Positions 25,743-34,242 of a stretch of 64,000 nt of DNA are shown here, piece after piece (position 1 is the first letter of the stretch; the number at the start of each line of letters is the position of its first letter). This DNA is from Bradyrhizobium sp. BTAi1 (GTDB lineage Bacteria; Pseudomonadota; Alphaproteobacteria; Rhizobiales; Xanthobacteraceae), in contig NC_009485.1 of the NCBI RefSeq assembly GCF_000015165.1, positions 5,413,501 through 5,477,500 of the forward strand. The letters run 5' to 3'. Below the pieces are notes generated by a model. That model made no database searches, had not been told where the DNA came from, and saw only the letters and a program-made list of their open reading frames with translations. The position numbers and the translations under genes were made by a program.

Positions 25743-26879
25743 GTGGATACAGGTCCGGCGGACGGCCGGCTCATTGCAGTCATTGAATCGATCTATGACG
25801 CGGCATCGGATCCGCTGCGCTGGCCACAGGCGCTGAAGGCAATCGCCGACCAGTTCGGCGATGCCGGCGCCCTGCTGATGTGGCGCCGAGCCGACAATTC
25901 CTACGCCACGATCGTGTCACCTGATCTCGTCGAGGCTCAGCGGGACTACGAAGCCAACGGCTGGATGATGCGCGACACGGGCGCGTTGCGGGCCACCGAG
26001 CGCGGCTATTTTTTCAGCGGACATCCCTACGCAACCCGCCACCTTTGCTCGGAGCAGGAAATCGACACCGATTCGTTCTTCGTGCAGTTCAGGATCAGGC
26101 ATGGTCTCGGCCCCTTCGCCGGCGTGGCGGTGTCGCCCGATGCCGAGATCGGCGTGCTGCTCAGCCTGCAAGGCAAGGTGGGCCGGCGCGACTATTCGGA
26201 TGCGGAGCTCGATTTGCTCAGCCGCATCGGACGGCATGTCGAGAAATCACTTCGCCTCACCATCCGGCTGATCGATGCGGAGCTTGCCAAGTTCGGGCTC
26301 GGCGATGCGCTGGCGCGGCTCGGCATCGGCGTGTTCGTGCTCGATTCCCTTGGCCGCGTCGTGTTCTGCAATCCTGCCGGACAGGCTCTGCTGGGGGGCG
26401 ACCTGCAGATCGCGCGCGATCGGCTGCGCATCCGAACCGGTGCGACAGGCGCGGCGATCGACGACATGATCGCCCTTGCCGCGCGCGACGATCACCGTCA
26501 TGTCGTTGCCGACCCCAAGCCGATCCTCGTCAGTTCCGGCACGACGAGCCGGCTCGTCGTGTATCTGTTGCCGATCTCGCCGCAAGCGAGCCCGGCCCAG
26601 ATGTTGTTCTCCGATGCGCGCACCATGGTGCTCGCGATCCAGCAGAAGCTCGATGAGCCGGCGGATCCGGCCGTCGTCCGCGACGTCCTCGGATTGACGC
26701 TGGGCGAGGCCCGGGTCGCCGCCCTGGTCGGCGCCGGACTGCCGCCGAGGGATGCCGCCAACCGGCTGGGCATCGCCGAAGACACGGCGCGCAACGTGCT
26801 CAAGCGGGTGTTCCAGAAGGTCGGCATTTCCCGACAGAGCGAGCTGGTGGGTCTGCTGGCAAGGCTGGTGCTGCGCTAG
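25743..26879 (+). CDS. LuxR-type transcriptional regulator without AHL domain
   Basis: The 378-residue protein has a GAF-like N-terminal region (about 1-175), a PAS-like segment (FGLGDALARLGIGVFVLDSL, about 186-235) and a C-terminal LuxR helix-turn-helix. The last contains LGLTLGEARVAALVGAG and RDAANRLGIAEDTARNVLKR. It does not have the autoinducer-binding pattern of the protein at 8383. The start is a GTG without a strong ribosome binding site, so the N-terminus is uncertain. Target genes are unknown; a methyltransferase gene lies convergently downstream. Confidence 0.82.
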   Translation: MDTGPADGRLIAVIESIYDAASDPLRWPQALKAIADQFGDAGALLMWRRADNSYATIVSPDLVEAQRDYEANGWMMRDTGALRATERGYFFSGHPYATRHLCSEQEIDTDSFFVQFRIRHGLGPFAGVAVSPDAEIGVLLSLQGKVGRRDYSDAELDLLSRIGRHVEKSLRLTIRLIDAELAKFGLGDALARLGIGVFVLDSLGRVVFCNPAGQALLGGDLQIARDRLRIRTGATGAAIDDMIALAARDDHRHVVADPKPILVSSGTTSRLVVYLLPISPQASPAQMLFSDARTMVLAIQQKLDEPADPAVVRDVLGLTLGEARVAALVGAGLPPRDAANRLGIAEDTARNVLKRVFQKVGISRQSELVGLLARLVLR

Positions 26880-26926
26880 AGCATGATCCGGAAAAGTGGA
26901 AACCGGTTTTCCGAGAAGATCATGCG
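26879..26926. repeat. Interspersed palindromic element AGAGCATGATCCGGAAAA...
   Basis: GCATGATC (26881-26888) pairs with GATCATGC (26918-26925), and CGGAAAA (26889-26895) pairs with TTTTCCG (26907-26913). The sequence starts at the stop codon of the LuxR-type gene. I recall closely similar elements as a common dispersed repeat in Bradyrhizobium and relatives; this is from memory, not a search. Confidence 0.7.
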
Positions 26927-26968
26927 CAAGGAAAGATCATCGGCAAGACGTTCGTGCCCGAAGGCAGG

Positions 26969-27964
26969 TCATGCCAGAGGGTCGAGAGCGACCTCGACGA
27001 GCAGCGTCAGCCCGGTGGCATCGCGCGCGATCCTCAGCCCGCACAGGTCGAAGCCGGCTTCTGCGACCAGCCGCGCGATGTCGGCCTCGGACCTGTGGAT
27101 CAGGTGCCAGTTCGCAATCGCCTCCATCCAGCACCGGAACGGGTTGCCTTCGGCGATATTGGTGAACAGAACCGATCCCCTGAAGGAGAGGAGACGCTCC
27201 CGGATGTCCTTGAGCAGCACGACGATCATGCGATCGTCCAGATAGTCGAACACCCCGCCGCACACGACGCGTTCGAACGGGCCGTCGTCCTGAGCCTTGC
27301 GCAGCCCCCTGCGGACGTCTGCGCAGATGGTACGAACGTCGCAATATCGCCGGAGCCGATCCTCGGCGAGCAGCAACGCGTCCTGATCCAGGTCGAGGAG
27401 CACGATGTGCGACCGTTCGAACCGATGCGGGCCAAGGTTGAAATCAGCGCCGCCGCCGCATCCCAGCGCAAGGATGTTGGCCGGCGTGACGGCGCTCATC
27501 CGCTGATACTGCCACCAGATCTTGTTGCGGTGCTGTTGGCCGATCACAGTGTTCAGCGCATACCAATCGATCCAGCTGCGGGGGTCGGCGCCGGTGGGAA
27601 GCTCGGCTCCTTGGACGAGAAGCTCTATGGTCTCGAAATCGCCAGGATAGCCCCGCGGCCATTCGCGCAGGCGGCGCACGAAGGGCGATGCGGCCTGCAG
27701 CCTGATCGCAGCCTGCAGCACGTCCTGGATGTCGGGCGATCGCCACAGCTCCCGCGGATGCCGCGCCAGCGCGGCGCAGAGCGCGTGCATGTGTGACACG
27801 GTGCCGTGCATCGCCTCCGCCGGATTCGTCGGCATCGACGCGAAAAACCGGCAGAACGCGGCAACCTCGCGCTCCAGATCCGAAAGGTCCAGCCTGTCCA
27901 AGATATCGCTCTTCCCAGCCCACCGACGAGCTTGAGCAGTGCCACCGCCGGCGTGATCCGGCAT
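26969..27964 (-). CDS. SAM-dependent methyltransferase (PhcB-like group)
   Basis: The 331-residue protein has a helical N-terminal half ending in RGYPGDFETIE. A class I methyltransferase domain follows, with motif I ILALGCGGGADFNLG (about 166-180), an acidic LLDLDQD after strand 2, and VVCGGVFDYLDD as motif IV. The combination resembles proteins annotated as extracellular-factor 3-hydroxypalmitate methyl ester synthases (PhcB-like). That name rests on my recall of the GYPGDFE motif and is not secure. The substrate is unknown. Confidence 0.75.
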   Translation of the reverse strand: MPDHAGGGTAQARRWAGKSDILDRLDLSDLEREVAAFCRFFASMPTNPAEAMHGTVSHMHALCAALARHPRELWRSPDIQDVLQAAIRLQAASPFVRRLREWPRGYPGDFETIELLVQGAELPTGADPRSWIDWYALNTVIGQQHRNKIWWQYQRMSAVTPANILALGCGGGADFNLGPHRFERSHIVLLDLDQDALLLAEDRLRRYCDVRTICADVRRGLRKAQDDGPFERVVCGGVFDYLDDRMIVVLLKDIRERLLSFRGSVLFTNIAEGNPFRCWMEAIANWHLIHRSEADIARLVAEAGFDLCGLRIARDATGLTLLVEVALDPLA

Positions 27965-28026
27965 GACCCAAATGGGCTAAGAGCGCGACGGGATGAGCGG
28001 CTCTGCGGGCTACGGCACCTGCGCGC

Positions 28027-29112
28027 TCAGCGCGCCAGGACCTCGACTTCGCCGTCGACGCCGTTGACGACGCTGAAGGAGCGCTCGAACACCTTGCCTT
28101 CGTTCTTGGCGATGGCGCGGTAGTCGCCTTCGGACAGCACGACCTTCGGGAAGGCGCCGATCGATTCCTTGATCACGTCGCCGCCGGGGTTGATGACCGA
28201 CCAGGCGGTGTTGGCGAGCGCCTCGCCGCCTTTGTCGGAGACGAGCTTCAAGGTGATCACGGCGGCGCGGTGGGTGACGGTGACGTCCGTCAGCTTGCTG
28301 GCCTGGACGCGAATGTCGGAGCGCACCACCGAGTTGGCGTCGCCATAATTGGAGACGATGTAGTAGGTGCCCTCGGGCAGCATCAGCACGTCGCCGGCCG
28401 CGACGTTGGGAACGATCGGCGCCCGCTCGCGGCCGTCGAACTGGCTGCCCTTGTAGATGGCGAAGGAGATCTGGTTCGGCGGGATCTTGCTGGTTCCCAC
28501 CCGCCCTTCGAGCCGCAATCCGCCGGCCGGCAGCACGAACGACTCGCGATCGGTTTCCGCCTTCAGGTTCACCGCCCTGACGGCGCTGACGAGACCGAGG
28601 GCGACATGAACGACGTAATTGCCGGGCGGCAGCACGATATTGGGCGTCGCGCCACGATCCTCGCGCAGCATCTTGAAGGCGCCGCTCTCGTCCGGCCGGT
28701 CGGCGAAGACGCGCCAGACGAGACCGCCATTGATGTTCGGCAGATCCTTGCCGTAGCGCGCCGACAGCGACAAGACGCCCTGGTTGGGCGCCGCCGGCGG
28801 CGGGGCTGCGACCGGCGGCGGTCCAGCCGGCGCGCCCGGCGGAATCGCGGCGACCGGCGGCCCCGGCAAGGCCTGCGGCACGGCTGGTGGAGGCGCGACA
28901 GGACCGGCACCGGGGCCAGAAGGCGGCGCCAGATTGATCGCCGGCCCGGGGTCGGGCACCGACGCGGGCGGAACCGGCGGCGGCCGATCACTGAACAGCT
29001 GGGCTGCGGCGGGCGATATCGCAAGGCCGGTGAGCGGGCACGACAAAGCGAGCACCAGCCAAAGCCGCCCGCTGCGCCGGAATCTGGAGAACCCGCGACC
29101 TGTCGTCATCAT
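28027..29112 (-). CDS. Secreted proline-rich protein with beta-sandwich repeats
   Basis: The 361-residue protein has a signal peptide (LWLVLALSCPLTGLAISPAA) and a 70-residue Pro/Ala/Gly linker. At least two similar beta domains follow, each with a pattern like LPPGNYVVHVALG (about 161-173), LPEGTYYIVSNYGD (about 243-256) and LSEGDYRAIAKNEG (about 328-341). The recurring (P/E)G-(N/T/D)-Y pattern is that of carboxypeptidase-regulatory or PEGA-like repeats. It is probably periplasmic or envelope-associated. No enzyme motif is visible. Confidence 0.75.
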   Translation of the reverse strand: MMTTGRGFSRFRRSGRLWLVLALSCPLTGLAISPAAAQLFSDRPPPVPPASVPDPGPAINLAPPSGPGAGPVAPPPAVPQALPGPPVAAIPPGAPAGPPPVAAPPPAAPNQGVLSLSARYGKDLPNINGGLVWRVFADRPDESGAFKMLREDRGATPNIVLPPGNYVVHVALGLVSAVRAVNLKAETDRESFVLPAGGLRLEGRVGTSKIPPNQISFAIYKGSQFDGRERAPIVPNVAAGDVLMLPEGTYYIVSNYGDANSVVRSDIRVQASKLTDVTVTHRAAVITLKLVSDKGGEALANTAWSVINPGGDVIKESIGAFPKVVLSEGDYRAIAKNEGKVFERSFSVVNGVDGEVEVLAR

Positions 29113-29358
29113 CCTGCTTTTGACCGAAAACGCGGCAAATTCAAGCCTCTACTGAGCGCACCCGGAGAACCCCCGCCGCGCATCCCCGCTCGCGCCTGTT
29201 GTCAGCTCGCGCGGCCGCTCATTGCGGCAACATCAAATCGGCGGCATCTCGTAGCGCCGTCAACCGGTATAAAATGTGCTTCTGGTAGGATTGGCTTGAG
29301 ACTCGGTGACGATGTGCCGCGGGCCGGTTCCTCGTCCCCGAATGGCGTATGCGTGGAG

Positions 29359-30396
29359 ATGACCGTGCTGGACATGTTGATGGGACGCCGCCAGAGCGGA
29401 GCAGAGGAAAACAATGTCGGTCTTGGCACGATTCGCAAGCCGGTGATCGGCCTCGCCCTTGGCGGCGGCGCAGCCCGCGGCTTCGCCCATATCGGGGTGA
29501 TCCGGACTCTGATGGCGCATGGCATCGTGCCCGATGTCGTCGTCGGAACCTCCATCGGTGCCGTGGTCGGCGGGGCCTATGCGGCCGGCCAGCTCGACAC
29601 GCTCGAGGAATGGGCGCGCAGCCTGCAGATGCGCAACGTGCTCGGTTATCTCGACATCCGTCTCAACGGCTCCGGCCTGATCGGCGGCGAGAAGCTCGCC
29701 GCCCAGCTCGAGGCGTCGCTCGGGCGGGTCGCCATCGAAGAACTGCCCATGAAGGTCGCCACGGTCGCGACCGAGATTCGCACCGGACATGAGATCTGGC
29801 TGACCCATGGCAGCCTGGTGGACGCGATGCGCGCCTCCTATGCCCTGCCCGGCATCTTTGCGCCGGTGCTGATCGGCGACCGCTGGCTGGTCGACGGCGC
29901 CATGGTCAATCCGGTGCCGGTGTCGGCCGCGCGCGCGCTCGGCGCCGAGATCGTGATCGCCGCCAACCTGTCGAGCGACGTGTTCACGCATTCGACCACG
30001 ATCTATTCGCATGGCCAGCCGGTCGAGGTGCCGGAGACAGTGATGGAGAGCGCGCCGCCGCGGCGCCGCTTCGGCAAGCTGTTCTCGCCCGAGCGCGCGG
30101 TGAAGCGGCAGTTCTTCGGCGGCGGCGGCCGGCCGGGCATCTCCTCGGTGATGGTGGACGCCTTCAACATCATGCAGGACCGCATCACCCGTGCCCGCCT
30201 CGCCGGCGACCCGCCGGACCTGTTGATCTCGCCACGCGTCGGCCAGATCGGCTGGTTCGATTTTCATCGCGCAGCCGATCTGATCGCGTTCGGCACCAGG
30301 GCGGCCGAACGTGCGCTGGATTCGATCCAGGAGGCGATCGGCCAGCCGACCGGAGCCGCAGCGCCGACCACCGGCAGCGGGGCTACGCCGTCTTGA
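29359..30396 (+). CDS. Patatin-like phospholipase (RssA type)
   Basis: The 345-residue protein shows the patatin set: oxyanion loop GLALGGGAARGFAHIG (about 31-46), nucleophile elbow GTSIG (63-67) with Ser 65, and the catalytic DGA in WLVDGAMVNP (about residue 180). The family hydrolyses acyl esters of phospholipids. The ATG at 29359 places the catalytic core at the usual distance from the N-terminus; the frame upstream is antisense to the neighbouring gene. The gene ends 14 bases inside the convergent CBS-domain gene. Confidence 0.9.
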   Translation: MTVLDMLMGRRQSGAEENNVGLGTIRKPVIGLALGGGAARGFAHIGVIRTLMAHGIVPDVVVGTSIGAVVGGAYAAGQLDTLEEWARSLQMRNVLGYLDIRLNGSGLIGGEKLAAQLEASLGRVAIEELPMKVATVATEIRTGHEIWLTHGSLVDAMRASYALPGIFAPVLIGDRWLVDGAMVNPVPVSAARALGAEIVIAANLSSDVFTHSTTIYSHGQPVEVPETVMESAPPRRRFGKLFSPERAVKRQFFGGGGRPGISSVMVDAFNIMQDRITRARLAGDPPDLLISPRVGQIGWFDFHRAADLIAFGTRAAERALDSIQEAIGQPTGAAAPTTGSGATPS

Positions 30397-30811
30397 TGTA
30401 CTGACGCAGCGCTTCCTGCTCGGCCTCATATTCCTGGACGCGCCATTTCACGACGTCGCCGATCGAAATCAGCCCGACCACCAGTCCGCCGTCGATGACC
30501 GGCAGATGGCGGAACTTGCCGGTGGTCATCGTCTCCATGATCGACGCAACCGTGTCGGCCGGCCGGCAGCTGACGACGCGGCGCGTCATCACGCCGGATA
30601 CGGGCTCGGTGAGAACCGCGGCACCGCGCTCGCCGAGCGAGCGCACAATGTCGCGCTCGGAAAGGATGCCCTCCATCCGCGAGCCCGACATCACCAGCAC
30701 CGCGCCGATCTTGCGGTCGGCGAGCAGCTTGGCGGCGTCGGCAAGTGTGGTCTGGGGCTCGACGCTCTCGACCTGATGGCCCTTGATGTCGAGGATCGCA
30801 CGTACTGTCAT
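30383..30811 (-). CDS. Two-CBS-domain protein
   Basis: The 142-residue protein consists almost entirely of two CBS motifs. The first includes TLADAAKLLADRKIGAVLVM and GILSERDIVRSL, the second VSGVMTRRVVSCRPADTVAS and RHLPVIDGGLVVGLISIGDV. Such stand-alone pairs bind adenosine nucleotides and regulate partner proteins. No partner is identified here. The C-terminal tail overlaps the convergent patatin gene by 14 bases. Confidence 0.9.
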   Translation of the reverse strand: MTVRAILDIKGHQVESVEPQTTLADAAKLLADRKIGAVLVMSGSRMEGILSERDIVRSLGERGAAVLTEPVSGVMTRRVVSCRPADTVASIMETMTTGKFRHLPVIDGGLVVGLISIGDVVKWRVQEYEAEQEALRQYIKTA

Positions 30812-30890
30812 TGCTCGTCTCCTTGGAAGGCCGGTGCGCCCTTCTCATCGAGGCGTCGTGACGGCCGATGCTTGCAGCAGATTTCAGTCA

Positions 30891-30961
30891 GCGAGTCTTG
30901 AGGTAGCGAGTCTTAGAGATTGAGGTAGCGAGTCTTAGAGAAGTTGGTCTTAGAGAACTTG
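30891..30961. repeat. Degenerate ~15-22-bp tandem repeat (GCGAGTCTTAGAG, 4 copies)
   Basis: Copies begin at 30891, 30906, 30928 and 30947 and share AGTCTTAGAG or AGTCTTGAGG with variable spacers. The array starts 80 bases upstream of the CBS gene start, so it may lie in its promoter region. Confidence 0.75.
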
Positions 30962-31014
30962 GTCGACAACGTGGCTGCGAGCCGCACCATGCGTCTCGGA
31001 CCGCGTCTCACGCA

Positions 31015-31048
31015 GCGTCCATCGAGGGTCTGCGTCCATCGACAGTCT
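31015..31048. repeat. 17-bp direct repeat, 2 copies
   Basis: GCGTCCATCGAGGGTCT (31015-31031) is followed immediately by GCGTCCATCGACAGTCT (31032-31048), with two differences. Confidence 0.8.
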
Positions 31049-31207
31049 GGCAATGCCCCAGTCGCGCTCTGGTTGCATCGCGCCGGCAGGCTGCATCATG
31101 ACCTCATGAAAACAGCCTGCTCTGTTCGCCCGGAGTCGTGCCCCGGTTGCACCTGTCGCAAATGATGAATGAAATCGGCGCCGCTCGCAAGCGCAGGATC
31201 GCGGCAA

Positions 31208-32002
31208 CTAACGATCGATGACATCCGACGGCAGCGCAGGTGCAGCATCATCACGCACATGCGGGATCGGATCGAACAGCGCGAACAGGATGAGGCCGGC
31301 GACAAAGCCGCCGATGTGGGCCTGCCAAGCCACATTGGCCCCCTCGGCGCCGATCGACAGGCCGCCTGCGCCGAACACGATGTTGACGCCGAACCAGATC
31401 GCCAGGAACGCCAGCACCCGCGGATTGCGCAGCGCACGCGACAGCGACAGCGCCGGCACGCGCGCCGCCACATCCGCATCGCCGCGGCTGAAGGACAGAA
31501 AGCTGCCCTTCACGAACGCAAAGCGCATCGCGGCCGCCATCGTCCCGGACACCGAGGCCGAGGCGCCGATCATCGGGGCCAGCGCGTGCTCATGGGTGAG
31601 CAGATGCGCCAGCGCGCCGGCGGCCGCCGTGACCGCCATGAACAGATAGAACCTGAATGCGCCGAAGCGGCGCGCCAGCGCGCTGCCGAACGGCAGCAGC
31701 CACAGCACGTTGAAGCCGATATGCGTCAGATTGGCGTGCAGCAGCGAATAGGTGACGAACGTCCAGACCTTGGCCGGCGTCCCGCCGGGAAACGCCCCAT
31801 CCATCAGCGTGGGGTCGTATCGTTTCGGGACGAAGGCGAACAGGTCGATGATCAACGTGTCCCAATCCTCCGGCAGCAGGACGCGCAGATGGATGGCCGC
31901 GATCAGGACGATGTAGGCGGTCAGCGCCCCCGGCAGGTTCAGGATCGGTTCCCGCGGCGTGGCCAGCGGCGGATCTTGCGGGAGGTCTGACGGGGAATCC
32001 AA
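31208..32002 (-). CDS. Rhomboid-family intramembrane serine protease
   Basis: From the TTG at 32002, which follows GGAAGG by 8 bases, the product has 264 residues with about six membrane helices. Catalytic features are the nucleophile motif GASASVSG (Ser near 148) and the histidine of AHIGGFVAG (near 229). HANLTHIGFN after helix 1 is the conserved rhomboid loop. It would cleave membrane proteins within the bilayer; substrates are unknown. An upstream TTG at 32065 without a ribosome binding site is the alternative start. Confidence 0.85.
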   Translation of the reverse strand: MDSPSDLPQDPPLATPREPILNLPGALTAYIVLIAAIHLRVLLPEDWDTLIIDLFAFVPKRYDPTLMDGAFPGGTPAKVWTFVTYSLLHANLTHIGFNVLWLLPFGSALARRFGAFRFYLFMAVTAAAGALAHLLTHEHALAPMIGASASVSGTMAAAMRFAFVKGSFLSFSRGDADVAARVPALSLSRALRNPRVLAFLAIWFGVNIVFGAGGLSIGAEGANVAWQAHIGGFVAGLILFALFDPIPHVRDDAAPALPSDVIDR

Positions 32003-32119
32003 AACGAAAGCCTTCCACGGGAGGAACAGACCCGTCAGATAGGCGGCTTCCGCCGATCTGCGCAAGCGCGCACATGCAGAGTTGATGACGAGCGCGGCCG
32101 GCGGCGCGAGCCGCGACCC

Positions 32120-32172
32120 AAGCGACTAAAACAATGGACTAAATGAATGGGACCAATCAAAGCGACCAAATG
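32120..32172. repeat. 13-14-bp degenerate tandem repeat (4 copies)
   Basis: Units AAGCGACTAAAAC, AATGGACTAAATG, AATGGGACCAATC and AAAGCGACCAAATG follow each other; the shared core is GGAC(T/C)AAA. Confidence 0.7.
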
Positions 32173-32175
32173 AAA

Positions 32176-32204
32176 GAGGGAGGGTTCTGAGAAAACCCTC
32201 CCTC
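32176..32204 (-). terminator. Perfect 11-bp hairpin GAGGGAGGGTT / AACCCTCCCTC
   Basis: The arms at 32176-32186 and 32194-32204 are exact inverted copies with a 7-base loop. On the minus strand the stem is followed by TTTCATTTGG, so it could end or attenuate minus-strand transcription before the rhomboid gene. No minus-strand gene lies just upstream, so attenuation or a dispersed repeat is also possible. Confidence 0.4.
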
Positions 32205-32387
32205 GAGATCCGCCAGCCTTTCCGTCGCGGGAAGCCCGGGGGTCGTTCCCCACCCCTCCCCGTCGCGGTGACCGGACTGTTTGACGCCGCCTCGTGTCTT
32301 CAACCGATCCGCGGCGGACCTTCCACCTTCCGCCGCGATTTGGTGAACGCGATCTTAACGGCCCCAACGCCTTCGCCAAGCACATCG

Positions 32388-32402
32388 TTAATTTAACCTT
32401 AA
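32388..32402. promoter_or_regulatory. CtrA-type binding site TTAA-N7-TTAA
   Basis: TTAATTTAACCTTAA matches the full CtrA consensus TTAA-N7-TTAA exactly. It lies 149 bp upstream of the PAS_5 gene start. CtrA is the alphaproteobacterial cell-cycle response regulator, so the PAS gene may be a cell-cycle target. Confidence 0.55.
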
Positions 32403-32550
32403 CGCGCGGAAGCCGAGGAGAAGGCCGGCACGATCGCACCATCGGCATGGACGCTGCACAGCCCCTCCTGCACAACAAACCAGGGAGGCGCCTGGACGAA
32501 AACGAGACAGCGATGTCTCGGGAGCGTCGACGGCGCGAGGGGTCATCCAG

Positions 32551-33108
32551 ATGAAACATCCGTCCAATCGCGAGTTCTTCGCCTATTGGAACGATCGGCG
32601 CGGCCATGCCAAGGCGCCGGAGCGCGGCGACTTCGAACCCGCTGCCGTGCGCGAACTGCTCGGCGACAGCTTTGTCCTGTCCTGCGATGCCGACAGCGGC
32701 TTTCCGTTCCGCATGGCCGGCACCCGGCTGTGCGCCCTGCTCGGCGGCGATGTGAAGGACAAGAGCTTTCCGGCGCATTTCGCGCCGGCGAGCCGCCGCG
32801 AGATCGAGGAGATCACGACCGTCGTCTGCGAGGAGACGCTGCCCGCCATTGCGGGCGTGACCGCACAGGCCCCCGATCGTACGACCGCCCACTTCGAGCT
32901 GCTGCTGCTGCCATTCGCCACGCGGGCGCATGAACCGATCAGCCTGACCGGCCTGCTCGCGCCGTTCGAAACGCCGCAAGGCGCGCTCGGACCGCTGGAG
33001 ATCGCGTCCTGGCGTTACCTCCATGTGCCAACCGAGCCGATCGTGCCGCGCGCGCTGCGCAAGCTCGCCCTCGCCCGCGGCCTGATGGTCTATGAAGGGC
33101 TGCGCTGA
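32551..33108 (+). CDS. PAS_5-family single-domain PAS protein
   Basis: The 185-residue protein matches the PAS_5 (formerly DUF1339) pattern of alphaproteobacteria: REFFAYWNDRRGHAKAPERG at the start, VLSCDADSGFPFRMAGTRLC and LLGGDVKDKSF in the middle, and FELLLLPF near residue 112-119. There is no output domain or membrane segment. Related stand-alone PAS proteins take part in cell-cycle or envelope control, e.g. MopJ in Caulobacter. The CtrA-type site upstream fits such a role. Confidence 0.85.
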   Translation: MKHPSNREFFAYWNDRRGHAKAPERGDFEPAAVRELLGDSFVLSCDADSGFPFRMAGTRLCALLGGDVKDKSFPAHFAPASRREIEEITTVVCEETLPAIAGVTAQAPDRTTAHFELLLLPFATRAHEPISLTGLLAPFETPQGALGPLEIASWRYLHVPTEPIVPRALRKLALARGLMVYEGLR

Positions 33109-33296
33109 GGGCTGTCGTCGCCCGAAGCGCCCCCGACTGATGCGGGCCCGCGCTCACCTTGGCTTACATAGTTCCCGCAAAACGCGAACCACATGCATGA
33201 GCGCGGTGCTGCGATAACGCTGAATTAACCCTGCAGCATTTAGTTTCGTTGCTGGATCGTCCGGCCCTGTTAAGAGCCGGCTTTGAGTGACGAAAC

Positions 33297-33911
33297 ATGG
33301 CGTTGCCGAACAAAAAACTGTCTCTGCCGGCCGCCGAGGAGCGTCGCCGTTTCCAGCGGGTCAAGGTCCACCTGCTCGGCCGCTACATGCTGCCGGATCG
33401 CCGTGAGTTTCCCTGCCAGGTGATCAACATGTCGCCCGGCGGCTTGGCGCTGCTGGCGCCCGGCATCGGCAATGTCGGCGACCGCGTGATCGCCTATCTC
33501 GACCATATCGGCCGTGTCGAGGGCAAGATCACCCGCATCATCGACAACGGCTTTGCGATGACGATCGGCGCGACCGCGCGCAAGCGCGACAAGCTCGCCG
33601 CTCAGCTCACCTGGCTCGCCAATCGCGACATACTCAATCTGCCGGAGGATCGCCGCCACGACCGCATCATTCCGCGCAACCCGATCGCGGTGCTGACGCT
33701 CGAGGACGGCACCAAGATGACCTGCCGCATCATCGACATGTCGCTGTCGGGCGCGGCCATTGCCGCCGAGACCCGGCCGCCGATGAAATCGCAGGTGATG
33801 CTCGGCCGCGTGCAGGCGCGCGTGGTGCGAAATCTCGAAGGCGGCTTCGCCATCGAGTTTGTCCATCCGCAGCTTGCCGAAACGCTCGAAGAGAGCGTTA
33901 CCGCGCGGTAA
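33297..33911 (+). CDS. Tandem PilZ-domain protein (c-di-GMP receptor)
   Basis: Two PilZ units are visible in 204 residues. The first has ERRRFQRVKVHLLGRY (15-30) and VINMSPGGLAL (42-52). The second has EDRRHDRIIPR (about 117-127) and RIIDMSLSGAAI (about 143-154). Each shows the RxxxR and (D/N)xSxxG elements that bind c-di-GMP. No other domain is present, so it is likely an effector that binds a partner. The stop codon lies in a perfect 14-bp palindrome (33898-33911). The next gene is a LapG-family proteinase in the same direction. Confidence 0.9.
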   Translation: MALPNKKLSLPAAEERRRFQRVKVHLLGRYMLPDRREFPCQVINMSPGGLALLAPGIGNVGDRVIAYLDHIGRVEGKITRIIDNGFAMTIGATARKRDKLAAQLTWLANRDILNLPEDRRHDRIIPRNPIAVLTLEDGTKMTCRIIDMSLSGAAIAAETRPPMKSQVMLGRVQARVVRNLEGGFAIEFVHPQLAETLEESVTAR

Positions 33912-34242
33912 AGCCGCAAGTTCCGCAAATCCCGCAACTCCACGGGGCACACGGCGTCCGCCATCGCGGGCGCCGTGTCGCGTTCGACCACCGCCCAAGC
34001 CGTCCATCGCAGTTAATGAGCGCGGCTGAGAGCGCGCGCGACGCTGCAATAACAGCCCTGCGCGGCTTAATGCAGCGCATTTGAACTAACTGCGATCGAT
34101 TCAAATTTTAGGCTTATTCGATTCAACAGGGATTCGAATTATCCCTTTGTTTTATTTGGATTTACGTCAAATCCATCGTGGCGATTTAGCGGCAGCGAAA
34201 AATCTTTGTGAGACACATGGTCCCAACAAAACGGGGGCCAAA
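33912..34242. other. AT-rich intergenic region upstream of the cysteine proteinase
   Basis: The 331-bp gap has no gene. Its second half (about 34090-34230) is clearly AT-richer than the surroundings and contains two CGATTCAA copies (34106 and 34129 areas). It probably holds the promoter of the following gene, but no good -35/-10 pair can be named. Confidence 0.5.

Larger units (their letters stand above)
30812..31207. other. Intergenic region with tandem repeats, no gene seen
   Basis: This 396-bp gap lies between the CBS gene and the end of the rhomboid gene. It holds two repeat arrays and no convincing reading frame on either strand. Confidence 0.6.
32003..32550. other. Regulatory intergenic region between rhomboid and PAS genes
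   Basis: No gene is supported in these 548 bp between divergent genes. The region holds a four-unit tandem repeat, an 11-bp perfect hairpin and a CtrA-type site, each listed separately. Confidence 0.6.

Noticed and set aside
28270..29358. Upstream part of the patatin reading frame as an N-terminal extension
   Set aside because: This part is antisense to the proline-rich secreted protein and rich in Arg/Gly; the patatin core starts correctly from the ATG at 29359.
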